A stretch of 64,000 bases of DNA from CALMEC01 sp964628685 (GCA_964628685.1 CAZVNM010000001.1:186001-250000); one strand, 5' to 3'. Counted from the first letter of the stretch, positions 8,306 through 17,421 are shown. The notes: generated by a model not told the origin, from the sequence alone. A program made the numbers and translations.

Positions 8306-10357
8306 TCATCCCTCCCGGGCGGGCGGCGGCGTCGACCCGTTCAGGATCGCCAGGAAACCGGCCTCGTCCACCACGGGGACACCCAGCTTCTCGGCCTTCG
8401 CGAGCTTGCTGCCGGGGTCGCTGCCGGCGACGACGAACGCCGTCCGGCCACTGACCGACCCGGCCGCCTTGCCGCCGGCGGCCTCGATGGCGGCCTTCGT
8501 CTCGTCGCGGCTCATCGCCTCCAGTCCACCGGTCACGACCACCGAGAGGCCATCGAGCACGCCGCCCTCCGACGGTTCGGTCACCTCCATCTCGACCGTG
8601 AGGCCGGCGTCGCGCAGCCGTTCGAGCGTCGCCCGGTTGTCGTCGACCGCCAGATACTCGTCGATGGCGCCCGCCACGACCGGGCCGACGCCGTCGGCGG
8701 TGGCGAAGACCTCGGGGCCCGCCGAGAGCAGCCGGTCGAGCGAGGGGGCCACCCGCGCGACCGCCCGGGCGGTGATGCCGCCGACGTGGCGGATGCCGAG
8801 CGCCCCCAGCAGGCGCGGCCACGGCTGGGATGTGGACGCCGCGATCGCCGCGATCAGGTTGGCGGCGGCCACCGGGCCGAATCCCTCCAGCGCCTCCAGG
8901 TCCTCGGCCCGCAGACCGTAGACGTCGGCCACGTCGCGGATGAGCCCCAGGTCGAACAGGCGCGTGACCGTCTTCTCGCCAAGCCCCTCGATGTCCATGG
9001 CGCCGCGCGAGGCGAAGTGGATGATCGACTGCACCGCCTGGGCGGGGCACGCCCGGTTGGGACAGCGGATCACCACCTCTCCCTCCACCTGCGCGAGCGG
9101 CGTGTCGCAGGCGGGGCAGCGCTCCGGCATGTGGAACTCGCGCTCGTCGCCCGTGCGGTTCTGGATGAGCGGGGCCACCACCTGCGGGATGACGTCGCCG
9201 GCGCGCTGCACGACGACGGTGTCGCCGATGCGCAGGTCCTTGCGGGCGATGTCCTCGTGGTTGTGGAGGGTCGCCTGACGCACCGTGACACCGCTCACCG
9301 CCACCGGGGCGAGCACTGCGTACGGGATGAGCGCGCCGGTGCGCCCCACGTTCACGCGGATGTCCTCCAGCGTGGTCGTGGCGGTCGTCGGTGCGAACTT
9401 GTAGGCCACCGCCCAGCGCGGGGCGCGGCCCACCGACCCCAGCCGCCGCTGCATCGCGAGGTCGTCCACCTTCACCACGGCGCCGTCGATGTCGTAGTCC
9501 AGGTCCGCGCGCCGGTCCTCCCACGCCTCGCAGGCGGCGAGCGCTCCCGGGAGGTCGTCGACGCGGCTGATGAGCTCGTTGACCGGGAAGCCCATGCGAC
9601 GCAGCCAGTCGAGCACCTCGGACTGACCGGACAGTTCCAGCCCCTCGCGCGCGCCGAGTGCGTAACAGAAGATGGCGAGCGGCCGGTCGGCGGTGATCCG
9701 CGCGTCCTGCTGACGCAGGCTGCCCGCCGCAGCGTTGCGCGGGTTGGCGAAGGTCGCAAGACCGGCGGCGGCACGGGCGGCGTTGAACTCCGCGAAGGCC
9801 GCGAGCGGCAGATACACCTCACCGCGCACCTCCACGAGCGCCGGCGGCGTCTCACCGGGGCCCGTCACGAGGGTGCGCGGGATGGCGGCGATGGTCATGA
9901 GGTTCTGGGTGACGTCCTCGCCCACCACCCCGTCGCCCCGGGTGGCGCCGCGCACGAACCTGCCCGACTCGTAGGTGAGCGAGATGGCGAGCCCGTCGAT
10001 CTTGGGCTCGACGATCATCGCGACGTCGCGGTCACCCATCCCCTCGGCCGCCAGCACGTTGCGCACACGCCGGTACCAGGCCTCCAGTTCCTCGGATCCC
10101 CGGGCGTTGGCCAGCGAGAGCATGGCCTCGCGGTGGCGGACCTCCGTGAAGCCGGCCGCCGCCCGCCCGCCGACGCGCTGGGTGGGCGACTCGGGGGTGA
10201 CGAGCTCCGGGTGCGCCGCCTCGAGCGCCTCGAGCTCGCGCATCCATCCGTCGTAGACGACGTCGTCGACGACTGGGTCGTCCCGCAGGTAGTACGCGTC
10301 CGCGGCCGCCTGGATGCGGGCGCGAAGATCCTCGGCGACCGCGGCCGGGTCGCTCAT
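8306..10357 (-). CDS. ligA: NAD+-dependent DNA ligase LigA
   Basis: A 683-residue cytoplasmic enzyme that seals nicks in duplex DNA during replication and repair using NAD+. The adenylation motif EPKIDG has the catalytic Lys at residue 119. The OB-fold, a four-Cys zinc finger (CPACDT... and CPNRACPAQ), helix-hairpin-helix repeats and a C-terminal BRCT domain follow in the standard order, and the length is typical. The ATG at 10357 overlaps the HAD gene stop (ATGA), so it is translationally coupled as the last gene of a surE-HAD-ligA operon. Confidence 0.97.
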   Translation of the reverse strand: MSDPAAVAEDLRARIQAAADAYYLRDDPVVDDVVYDGWMRELEALEAAHPELVTPESPTQRVGGRAAAGFTEVRHREAMLSLANARGSEELEAWYRRVRNVLAAEGMGDRDVAMIVEPKIDGLAISLTYESGRFVRGATRGDGVVGEDVTQNLMTIAAIPRTLVTGPGETPPALVEVRGEVYLPLAAFAEFNAARAAAGLATFANPRNAAAGSLRQQDARITADRPLAIFCYALGAREGLELSGQSEVLDWLRRMGFPVNELISRVDDLPGALAACEAWEDRRADLDYDIDGAVVKVDDLAMQRRLGSVGRAPRWAVAYKFAPTTATTTLEDIRVNVGRTGALIPYAVLAPVAVSGVTVRQATLHNHEDIARKDLRIGDTVVVQRAGDVIPQVVAPLIQNRTGDEREFHMPERCPACDTPLAQVEGEVVIRCPNRACPAQAVQSIIHFASRGAMDIEGLGEKTVTRLFDLGLIRDVADVYGLRAEDLEALEGFGPVAAANLIAAIAASTSQPWPRLLGALGIRHVGGITARAVARVAPSLDRLLSAGPEVFATADGVGPVVAGAIDEYLAVDDNRATLERLRDAGLTVEMEVTEPSEGGVLDGLSVVVTGGLEAMSRDETKAAIEAAGGKAAGSVSGRTAFVVAGSDPGSKLAKAEKLGVPVVDEAGFLAILNGSTPPPAREG

Positions 10358-11001
10358 CCGCCCAGGAGTTCCCGGGCGAGTTCCAGTGGATCGTCGGCCA
10401 CGAGCGTCGCACCGGCCCCCAGGAGGGTGTCGCGGTCGCTGAACCCCCACGTCACGCCGATCGGGGTGACCCCCGCGGCCACGGCGGCCTCGATGTCGAC
10501 GCGACCGTCGCCCACGTAGCAGGCGCCGTCGGCCCGACGGCCCAGGCGCGTGAGCGCGGTGGTGATGGGCTCTGGGTGCGGCTTGTGGTTGCGGGTGTCG
10601 TCGGCCGCGACGACGATCATGAAGTACTGGCGCACCGACAGCACCTCGAACGCCTCGTCCAGCATCGGCCCCGACTTGGAGGTCACGACACCGACGGTGC
10701 GTCCGGCGGCGCGCAGACGCTCGAGCATCTCCTCCACCCCGGGAAAGAGCCGCAGGTACTCGGGTGCGCGGGCGCGGTTCCACTCCCGGTAGGTGTGCAC
10801 GAGCGCCGCCTGCTGCTCCGGGGACTCCAGGCGCATCTGGACGTCGAGCGGACGTCCCACCTGGCGCACAAGGTCGTCCTCCGGGACCTCGCGTCCCAGC
10901 ACCTCGCGGACCGCGTGACGGTAGGACTCCCGGATGAGCGCGACCGAGTCGACGATCGTTCCGTCCAGGTCGAACAGGATCGGGTCGAACCCCGCGCTCA
11001 T
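10354..11001 (-). CDS. HAD-family phosphatase (Gph/PpaX-like)
   Basis: A 215-residue haloacid-dehalogenase-superfamily hydrolase. The nucleophile motif FDLDGTIVDS (Asp11, Asp13), the Thr/Ser motif in VGVVTSKS, the Lys in NHKPHPEP and the acidic motif GDGRVDIEAA are all present, with an alpha-helical cap between motifs I and II. This pattern fits phosphoglycolate phosphatase or pyrophosphatase PpaX, and the exact substrate cannot be read. Start and stop overlap both neighbours by ATGA. Together with SurE it forms a phosphatase pair ahead of ligA. Confidence 0.88.
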   Translation of the reverse strand: MSAGFDPILFDLDGTIVDSVALIRESYRHAVREVLGREVPEDDLVRQVGRPLDVQMRLESPEQQAALVHTYREWNRARAPEYLRLFPGVEEMLERLRAAGRTVGVVTSKSGPMLDEAFEVLSVRQYFMIVVAADDTRNHKPHPEPITTALTRLGRRADGACYVGDGRVDIEAAVAAGVTPIGVTWGFSDRDTLLGAGATLVADDPLELARELLGG

Positions 11002-11807
11002 GCCGCGCCCTCCAGCATCCCGCCCAGGTCCAGCCCGTCCAGGGTCGCAAGGCCACCCAGGTCGGTCAGCGCGAAGTGGAGCGGCGTCACCGAGATCGCA
11101 CCGTCGTCGATGGCGGCGAAGTCGGTGCCCTCCTCCTGGTGGTGGGAGTGGTCGTCGCCGTAGATCAGGTAGCGCCGCCGCGCCTCCGAGTCGCCGTTGA
11201 GCGACTGCAGCGAATCGTGGTAGATGCGCCGGCCGAGCCGCGTGGCCCGCACGCCGGTGAGCGCCTCCCGGGCCACGCCCGGTGCGTTCACGTTGACGGC
11301 CATGCCGGTGGGAAAGCCGCCGTTCATCATGCGCGGCAGCAGGCGTGCGACGAAGTCGGCGACCACGTCGAAGTCGTACTCCGATCCGTCGCGGTGCCAG
11401 TGGTGGCCGTTCAGCGACCCCTGCGACACGGCGATCGCAGGCCACCCGAGGAGCACCCCCTCGAACGCGGCCGCAACCGTGCCGGAGTAGGTGACGTCGT
11501 CGCCGAGGTTGAGCCCCAGGTTGATCCCGCTCACGATGACGTCGGGACGGTCCTCACCCATGAGGCCGAGCACCGCGAAGCGCACGCAGTCGACCGGCGT
11601 GCCGTCGGTCGCAAGGCCGGTGGAGCCGTCGGCGAGCGTGCGCTCCTCGACGTGCAGCGGCCGGCGGATCGTGATGCTCCGTCCCGTCGCGCTCTGGTTG
11701 ACCTCCGGGGCGATCACGCTCACCTGACCCAGCGGTTCGAGCGCGCGCTTGAGCGCCAGGAGCCCCGGGGAATCGATGCCGTCGTCGTTCGTCACAAGGA
11801 TGCGCAT
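10998..11807 (-). CDS. surE: 5'/3'-nucleotidase SurE
   Basis: A 269-residue member of the SurE nucleoside-monophosphate phosphatase family. The metal-binding N-terminus RILVTNDDG (Asp8, Asp9), the SATGRSITI segment and SGINLGLNLGDDVTYSGT match the family signatures. It dephosphorylates nucleoside monophosphates and is often linked to stationary-phase survival. The ATG at 11807 is preceded only by a weak GGGA. It is the first gene of the surE-HAD-ligA run, each step overlapping by ATGA. Confidence 0.95.
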   Translation of the reverse strand: MRILVTNDDGIDSPGLLALKRALEPLGQVSVIAPEVNQSATGRSITIRRPLHVEERTLADGSTGLATDGTPVDCVRFAVLGLMGEDRPDVIVSGINLGLNLGDDVTYSGTVAAAFEGVLLGWPAIAVSQGSLNGHHWHRDGSEYDFDVVADFVARLLPRMMNGGFPTGMAVNVNAPGVAREALTGVRATRLGRRIYHDSLQSLNGDSEARRRYLIYGDDHSHHQEEGTDFAAIDDGAISVTPLHFALTDLGGLATLDGLDLGGMLEGAA

Positions 11808-11957
11808 GCGATTCCCGAGTATGCCAGGGGGCGTGCGGTGGCGGCGCTCCGGGAGGAGGGCGGCGACGGGCGGTCGACGCCGCCCGCTCCTCCCGCGATG
11901 GCGGCGCCGACCGGTCCCGCCCCGACTGCGATGGCCACGCCGCACAGGGACATTCGG

Positions 11958-14876
11958 CTAGGCGCTTGCGAAGATCTCCGCCAGGCGGCCCGCGACCGCA
12001 CGGGCGCCGACGATCACGAGCCCCATCGTGTCCCCGTCGGCGGCGACCAGGAGGACCGTGTGCGTCGCGTGGACGGGAACCGTGACGCCGACGACGACCA
12101 TCCCGCCGCTCTCGAGCACCACGGCATCCAGATCGTGCCCGTCGTGGTTGCGATGGATCTCCTCGAGGGCGGCGCCGCCCACCGAGAAGAGCGACGCGCT
12201 GAGCGCCGCCATCCTGTCCACCTGCCGGTCCTCGAAGCCCAGCCCGCAGACGTTGATGCCCTCGGCGGTCGAGAGGCTCGCCGAGCGCAGCCCGGGCACG
12301 CGCCTCCTGAGATCCTCCATGGCTGCGAGGATCCTCGGACCCAGGGCGCCCCGGAGGGCCGTTTCGCCGCCCGATGTCTCGGCCTGCGGTGCCGGTTCGT
12401 CCTGCGTTTTCACCGTCTCGGCGGGCGGCTCGGTCGCCGAGGCGGTGGCGGCTGCGTCCGCGATTTCCTCGGTCGCCGACGGTCGGTCATCGGGCTCGGT
12501 GGTGTCGACGACCGCGTCGGTCGCGGTCGGGGGCTCGGTCGACGACGCGCCGTCGGACGTGTCCTGAACGGGGGCGAGCGGCGACGGCGGCGCGGCCGTG
12601 ACGTCCTCCGAGCGGTCCGCGGAATCCCCGCCGACGGGTGACGCCGGCGGGGATTCCCCAACGGCCTCCGCATCCGGCGAGGGCGACGACGGAGATGCGG
12701 CCTCCGGGGCCTTCCGATCCTCCGCGCCGTCCGAGGCCACGACCTCAGCCGTGTCCTCCGACACCTCGACAGACGACTCCGGTGATTCCGCATCCTCGAT
12801 ACCCGGCGACACCTCCGATGCGGCCGAAACCGGGTCCACAGACGCAACCGACGACGATGCGACCTCCGAACTCACGGCCTCCCCGCCGTCGTCCACGACG
12901 CTCGCCGATGCTTCGGCAGGCGACTCAGGCGAGTCCGCGGACTCGACACCCACCGAGACATCCGGCGACACCGAAACCGGCTCCGCAGACGCAAACGACG
13001 ACCACGCGACCTCCGGGGCCGCCCGATCCTCCGCGCCCTCCAAGGCCACAACCTCAGCCGTGTCCTCCGACACCTCGACAGACGACTCAGGCGAGTCCGC
13101 GGACTCGACACCCGCCGACACCTCCGACGACGCCGAAACCGGGTCCGCGGGCGCGGCCCACGACGACGATGCGACCTCCGGGGCCGCCCGATCCTCCGCG
13201 CCGTCCGAAGCCACGACCTCCGCCCCGTTCTCCGACACTTCGACAGACGACTCCGGCGACTCATCCTCGACACCCGTCGACACCTCCGACGCGGCCGAAA
13301 CCGGGTCCGCGGGCGCAGCCCACGACGACGATGCGACCTCCGGGGCCGCCCGATCCTCCGCGCCGTCCGAAGCCACGACCTCCGCCCCGTCCTCCGACGC
13401 ATCGGCAGACGACTCCGCATCCTCGACCGGCGCCGAAACCGGGGGCGCAGACACAGCCGACGGCAGCGATGCACCCGGCACAACCTCCGAGCCCACGGCC
13501 TCCGCGCCGTCCTCCGCGATGCTCGCCGACGCTTCGGCAGACGACTCAGGCGACTCCGCGTTCCCGACACCCGGCGACACATCCGACGCGCCCGAAACCG
13601 GGGCCGCGGTCGAAGCCCACGAGGGAGATGCGGCCTCCGGAACCTCCGAGCCCACGGCCTCCGCGCCGTCCTCCGACACATCACCAGACGACTCCGGCGA
13701 CTCATCCTCGACACCCGGCGACACCTCCGACGAGGTCGAATCCGCGGTCACAGCATCCGCGGTGACGGCATCCGGGTCATCCACCGGCACCGAATCCTGC
13801 GACTCCGCATCCGCGGCATCCGCCGGCGCGGGAGCCGTCCACGATGCGGGCACCGACGACGCCACGTCCCCGGCATCGACCGCAGCCGGTTCGTCCGACG
13901 TGGCGGGGGGCCGCCAGGAGGGCGGTGCGATCCCGGCCGCCTCCGAGCGCGCCACATCCGCGGGGTGCGGCGGACCGGACACGGGAGCGTCCACGTGGGA
14001 CGACGTCGGCGCGGCATCCGCAACCGGAGGCTCGACGACCTGGGCCGAACGCTCCGGGGACGAACCCTCCACGGCATCGGCGATGTCCGACGATGTCAGA
14101 GGCGCCCAGGACGTCGACGGCGCATCCGCAGCCGACGACGCCACGGGATCCTCGGAACCGGACGCCACCGGAGCCCGCCAGGCCACCAATGCGGACGAAC
14201 CCGACGGCCCATCCGCGACCGACGACTCCGCAGCCGAGGGTGACTCCGACGCCGCGGGGTCCTCCGAGCTGGACGTCACCGGAGCCTTGAGGGACACCGA
14301 CGCGGATGACGACGGTGCATCCGCGGCCGACGACTCCGCAGCCTCGGGTGACTCCGACGACGTCCAGTCCGTCGGGTCCCACGACGCGCGCGCGTCGGTC
14401 GCGGGCGCGACCGGGGTGGCCGGCGGAGCGCCGGCCTGCTGCGACGGCGACCGCACGTCGGACGACGGCTGCGGCCCGGCCGGCGGCGGAGCGATCTGCG
14501 CATCGTCCACCGCAGGCCCGGGTCCGGGCCGTCCAACCCACGCGTGGGGAGCGGTGGGAGGGGTCACGTCCGTCCGCGCCGCCGGTGATGCCTCGATGGG
14601 ACCGGGCTGCGGCTGTGGTGGACGCGAGGCGACCGGCGGCATGGGCGGCGCCGACGACGGACCGGGTGCGACGCCCTGCGGGCCGACGGGCCGCGGTGCG
14701 TACGACGACGCGCCCGGATGGGTGGTCGTGGGCTCGCCCGATGCCGGCACCGTGTGCCGCGGGTCGTGCGTGGCGGTCCCATCCGCGGCCGACGCATCGT
14801 CGGTGGGTGCGGGTGTCCCGGCGGGCGACGGAGCCGCCCACCGTGTCGCCTCGTGCTCGTGCCGTTCGTCGTTCAC
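11958..14876 (-). CDS. Giant low-complexity repeat protein with C-terminal Roadblock/LC7 domain
   Basis: A 972-residue protein. Residues from about 845 to the end form a Roadblock/LC7 domain, the fold that usually partners small GTPases. The first 150 residues are Pro/Ala/Thr-rich. About residues 360-730 consist of imperfect tandem units of 54-55 residues built around GAEDRAAPEVAS and SPESSVEVSE, very rich in Ser, Glu, Asp and Ala and lacking aromatics, so probably disordered. At DNA level one anchor recurs at 13014, 13179 and 13341. The start is GTG at 14876, with AGGGG only two bases upstream. It follows the GTPase gene and probably forms a signalling complex with it, as CvnB does with CvnD. 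Confidence 0.8.
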   Translation of the reverse strand: MNDERHEHEATRWAAPSPAGTPAPTDDASAADGTATHDPRHTVPASGEPTTTHPGASSYAPRPVGPQGVAPGPSSAPPMPPVASRPPQPQPGPIEASPAARTDVTPPTAPHAWVGRPGPGPAVDDAQIAPPPAGPQPSSDVRSPSQQAGAPPATPVAPATDARASWDPTDWTSSESPEAAESSAADAPSSSASVSLKAPVTSSSEDPAASESPSAAESSVADGPSGSSALVAWRAPVASGSEDPVASSAADAPSTSWAPLTSSDIADAVEGSSPERSAQVVEPPVADAAPTSSHVDAPVSGPPHPADVARSEAAGIAPPSWRPPATSDEPAAVDAGDVASSVPASWTAPAPADAADAESQDSVPVDDPDAVTADAVTADSTSSEVSPGVEDESPESSGDVSEDGAEAVGSEVPEAASPSWASTAAPVSGASDVSPGVGNAESPESSAEASASIAEDGAEAVGSEVVPGASLPSAVSAPPVSAPVEDAESSADASEDGAEVVASDGAEDRAAPEVASSSWAAPADPVSAASEVSTGVEDESPESSVEVSENGAEVVASDGAEDRAAPEVASSSWAAPADPVSASSEVSAGVESADSPESSVEVSEDTAEVVALEGAEDRAAPEVAWSSFASAEPVSVSPDVSVGVESADSPESPAEASASVVDDGGEAVSSEVASSSVASVDPVSAASEVSPGIEDAESPESSVEVSEDTAEVVASDGAEDRKAPEAASPSSPSPDAEAVGESPPASPVGGDSADRSEDVTAAPPSPLAPVQDTSDGASSTEPPTATDAVVDTTEPDDRPSATEEIADAAATASATEPPAETVKTQDEPAPQAETSGGETALRGALGPRILAAMEDLRRRVPGLRSASLSTAEGINVCGLGFEDRQVDRMAALSASLFSVGGAALEEIHRNHDGHDLDAVVLESGGMVVVGVTVPVHATHTVLLVAADGDTMGLVIVGARAVAGRLAEIFASA
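12690..13790 (-). repeat. Tandem 162/165-bp coding repeats
   Basis: Within the Roadblock gene the block reading CGGGGCC on the plus strand recurs at 12705, 13014, 13179 and 13341. The intervals are 309, 165 and 162 bases, all multiples of three. The copies are similar at DNA level, so the array is young or being homogenised. Confidence 0.75.
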
Positions 14877-14923
14877 TGCCCCTCGAATCCGGCCGTGGCC
14901 GTGTCGGTGTTGTCGTTGGTCAT
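14873..14923 (-). CDS. Possible 16-residue coupling ORF
   Basis: An ATG overlaps the GTPase stop (ATGA at 14923-14920). The 16-codon frame encodes MTNDNTDTATAGFEGQ and its TGA overlaps the GTG of the Roadblock gene (GTGA at 14876-14873). It also contains the AGGGG that would serve the Roadblock start. It could carry ribosomes from one gene to the next; chance is not excluded. Confidence 0.25.
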   Translation of the reverse strand: MTNDNTDTATAGFEGQ

Positions 14924-15492
14924 GCGCCCTCCGGGGGCGTGGAACTGATCGCGGTCATCACGGCCTGCATCACCTGGCGCGGTTCACGCGGATCCGCGGT
15001 GACGACCGGCGCCGTCGGGTGGTAGCGGGCCACGAGCGAACGAAACGGCGCGGTCGCCGTATCGTCGTCGGCCGGAACGCGGGTGACCGCGACGGCGAGC
15101 CGCGTCAACGCTCCGCGCGTCCGCAGGATCTCGAGCCACGTCCCGCACTCCTCGACCCCATCGGCGCGGTCGCCGAACACCCAGAGCACGACGCCGGACG
15201 CTCCGGGCAGAAGCGCGTCCCACATGGCCTCGAAGCGCGCCTGGCCGGGGATGCCGATCAGGCTGACCCGCCCGGCGTCTCCGGGCAGATGCCATTCGCC
15301 GTAGTCGAGGCCGACGGTCGTGGTCGTCTTGCCGCCCGGCTGGAGGGCCGCCTGGATGGCCTCGTCGCTGTGGACGTCGGTGCTCACCACGGTGCTGTCC
15401 GAGATCGCGCGCAGCGCGGTCGTCTTCCCGACCCCGAAGGGCCCGGCGAACACGAGCCGGTGGTGCGTCTGCGGGCCGAGGACCGCCTTCAT
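14920..15492 (-). CDS. Small GTPase of the MglA/CvnD type
   Basis: A 190-residue P-loop NTPase. Walker A is GPFGVGKTT (residues 17-25), the switch-II motif is GIPGQ in place of DTPGQ, and the base-recognition region is TRVPADD, a weak version of NKxD. This is the pattern of conservon CvnD-type ATP/GTP-binding proteins. The ATG at 15492 is chosen over GTG 15501 because GAGGTG lies six bases upstream. It is directly upstream of the Roadblock gene, its expected partner and possible regulator. No sensor kinase or DUF742 gene of a full conservon is present nearby. Confidence 0.85.
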   Translation of the reverse strand: MKAVLGPQTHHRLVFAGPFGVGKTTALRAISDSTVVSTDVHSDEAIQAALQPGGKTTTTVGLDYGEWHLPGDAGRVSLIGIPGQARFEAMWDALLPGASGVVLWVFGDRADGVEECGTWLEILRTRGALTRLAVAVTRVPADDDTATAPFRSLVARYHPTAPVVTADPREPRQVMQAVMTAISSTPPEGA

Positions 15493-15750
15493 CGTCCGCA
15501 CCTCATGAGGAAATGCGGACGCCGACGCGCGACGCCACGAGGATCGTCGATCGCGGGGACGCGCGGGGTGGCGGTGAGGGACGGCGACACGAGGGACGGG
15601 GCTCCCGGGGGCATGGGTGGTGGGGCCGCGACCGCCGGAGCGGTCGAGGTTGCCCTCACGCCATCGGAGTCCGGGACGGCGACCTTTAACCGTGGCCCGG
15701 CCGCACGCGGCGGTTCACACCCCGCACGGGCCCCGCGTCACCCGGTGAGC

Positions 15751-16080
15751 CTAAGCGATGTCCTGGATCGCGCGACGCGGATCCACGCCCGCGCGGACGA
15801 ACACCCACCACCGGTAGAACCCGTCGCGCTCATCCGACGCGACGGTGATCGGGGTGGCCGGGTCGGCGGGGTCCATCCTGAACACGTCACGTGCGATGCG
15901 GTCCGCGTCGACGTCGCGGGCGCCGATGGCCTCGAGCAGGGCGCGCACCGCCAGGGGGGCCGACTCGGCACCACCGTCGAGCGTCGCATCGCATCCGGGG
16001 CACCGTCCCGCCGCGGGTTCGGCGCCCTCCACCACCGTGGTGCGGCAGAACGGGCAGACCAGCCGGACCGCGGTGCTCAT
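15751..16080 (-). CDS. Small zinc-ribbon protein of unknown function
   Basis: A 109-residue protein with an N-terminal zinc ribbon (CPFCRTTVV, then CPGCDATL) and a mixed C-terminal half with aromatic residues (DGFYRWWVF). The function is not recognised. The ATG at 16080 overlaps the stop of the upstream membrane-protein gene (ATGA), so it is the last member of the rph-rdgB-membrane protein run. The segment ALLEAIGARDVDADRIARDVF could be a helical protein-interaction region. Confidence 0.75.
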   Translation of the reverse strand: MSTAVRLVCPFCRTTVVEGAEPAAGRCPGCDATLDGGAESAPLAVRALLEAIGARDVDADRIARDVFRMDPADPATPITVASDERDGFYRWWVFVRAGVDPRRAIQDIA

Positions 16081-16823
16081 GCCGCCAGCGGCAGCGCCAC
16101 GGCGGCGGCGGCCACGAGGATCGCACCGGCGGCGGCGAACGGGACACCCCGCGAACCGAGCAGCCGCCAACCCGCCAGATAGGCCAGGCAGCCGGCCAGC
16201 CCCGCCAGGACGATGAGGACCACCTGACCGGGGGCGAACATGTCGCGCGACAGCGCGACCCCGCCCAGCACGGCGGTGAGGATGGCCGCGGTCCCGATCG
16301 ACTCCACGGCGTCACCGTGGCGCGAGCGGATCTCGGTGGTCTCGAACGCGAGCCACGCACCCACCAGCAGGTCCCAGCAGGCGATGACCGCCTTGGTGGC
16401 GCTGCGGGATTCGGTGTCGGTCAGCCACTCGATCCCCAGGACGACGCCGACGACCAGGGCGACGAGGGCCAGCAGGCCGACCATCGGCCACAGGACGCGC
16501 AGCGCACTTCGCTGACGACCGTCCAGACGGCTGGCCGGCGGGATCTCGTTGAGGTGGGACGGCTGGTACCGCGACCCCGCCCCGAAGCGTCGCCACACCA
16601 GCAGGGCGACCGCGAAGATGACGGCGCCGACGCCCAGGCCGATCAGGAGGGAGACGACCGCGGCACCGCGCGGCGAGCTGCCGGTGATGCGGAAGACGTT
16701 GTAGACGATCGCCCACCCGACGATGATCGAGGTGAGGAGCCACGACACCTGGCGCGAGACCGGCAGGCCCGGTGCGTCCCCGGGGTGTGGTCCGGGGGAG
16801 TCGGTCAGCCGTTTTCCGGTCAT
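16077..16823 (-). CDS. Polytopic membrane protein of unknown function
   Basis: A 248-residue protein with about seven hydrophobic helices: two before residue 75 and the rest between roughly 105 and 245. There is a short N-terminal cytoplasmic tail and a polar loop (residues 75-105) containing YQPSHLNEIP. No catalytic motif is visible. It starts four bases after the rdgB stop and overlaps the zinc-ribbon gene, so it is co-transcribed with both. The zinc-ribbon protein may be its partner, by position only. Confidence 0.75.
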   Translation of the reverse strand: MTGKRLTDSPGPHPGDAPGLPVSRQVSWLLTSIIVGWAIVYNVFRITGSSPRGAAVVSLLIGLGVGAVIFAVALLVWRRFGAGSRYQPSHLNEIPPASRLDGRQRSALRVLWPMVGLLALVALVVGVVLGIEWLTDTESRSATKAVIACWDLLVGAWLAFETTEIRSRHGDAVESIGTAAILTAVLGGVALSRDMFAPGQVVLIVLAGLAGCLAYLAGWRLLGSRGVPFAAAGAILVAAAAVALPLAA

Positions 16824-16827
16824 CCGC

Positions 16828-17421
16828 CTATCTTTGCACGCCCGGCGCCGACGTCGCCAGGAGCGCGGCCAGCCGTCGAAGCGCCCGGCCGCGGTGGGAG
16901 ACGGCGCCCTTCTCGATGCTCGACATCTCGGCCATCGTGCGACCGCCGGGATCGTCCACCGGCTGGAAGACCGGGTCGTAGCCGAAGCCCCTGTCGCCGC
17001 GCGGCGCACGCGTGATGACCCCGGGGCAGCTGCCCTCGGCCACCAGCATCGAGCCGTCGCCCGCGATCCCCACCAGCACGGTGGCGAAGGCGGCGCGACG
17101 GTCGTCGCGACCCTCCATCTCCTCCAGCAGGCGCCGGCAATTGTCGTCGTAGGTGGCGTTGGGCCCCGCATAGCGGGACGAGAACACCCCCGGCCGCCCA
17201 CCCAGGGTGTGCACGAACAGGCCGGAGTCGTCGGCCACCACCAGCGTGTCGTCCTCGGCGGTGCGCCGCAGCTCGGCGGCCTTCAGCCATGCGTTTTGCA
17301 TGAGCGTGCTGCCGGTCTCGTCGACGTCGAATCCCGCGGGGGCCGGGACCACCTCGGCGTCGAGAAGCTCCGCGATCTCACGGACCTTGTCGACGTTGCC
17401 GGTGGCGAGGGCGATCCTCAC
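16828..17421 (-). CDS. rdgB: dITP/XTP pyrophosphatase (RdgB/HAM1)
   Basis: A 197-residue cytoplasmic house-cleaning enzyme hydrolysing non-canonical purine triphosphates such as dITP and XTP to monophosphates. Family signatures are LATGNVDKVREI at the N-terminus, VVADDSGLFVHTLGGRPGV with the catalytic Asp residues, and the FGYDPVF segment. The GTG at 17421 overlaps the RNase PH stop (GTGA). The rph-rdgB pairing is common in bacteria. Length and motifs are normal. Confidence 0.95.
   Translation of the reverse strand: MRIALATGNVDKVREIAELLDAEVVPAPAGFDVDETGSTLMQNAWLKAAELRRTAEDDTLVVADDSGLFVHTLGGRPGVFSSRYAGPNATYDDNCRRLLEEMEGRDDRRAAFATVLVGIAGDGSMLVAEGSCPGVITRAPRGDRGFGYDPVFQPVDDPGGRTMAEMSSIEKGAVSHRGRALRRLAALLATSAPGVQR

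Noticed and set aside
8118..9524. In-frame upstream extension of the PhoX-like gene (962 codons in all)
   Set aside because: The extension runs out of frame through ligA and is Arg/Gly/Pro-rich. The GTG at 8117 has a good ribosome site and begins a signal peptide.
12600..13900. Tandem repeats considered as a CRISPR array
   Set aside because: Units are 162/165 bases, in frame, without short identical repeats and unique spacers, and they encode protein.
14920..15492. Complete conservon (CvnABCD) around the GTPase
   Set aside because: Only Roadblock and GTPase genes are present. The neighbouring genes are rph, rdgB, a membrane protein and a zinc ribbon, not a sensor kinase or DUF742 protein.
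15502..15750. Possible promoter TTAAAG upstream of the GTPase gene
   Set aside because: No matching -35 at an acceptable distance and the hexamer departs from TANNNT. Nothing else was seen in this gap.
12598..16182. 1194-codon open frame on the plus strand
   Set aside because: It is antisense to the Roadblock gene, the GTPase and the zinc-ribbon gene. Its product is low-complexity Ser/Asp/Thr, mirroring the repeat codons, and the minus-strand frames have recognisable domains.
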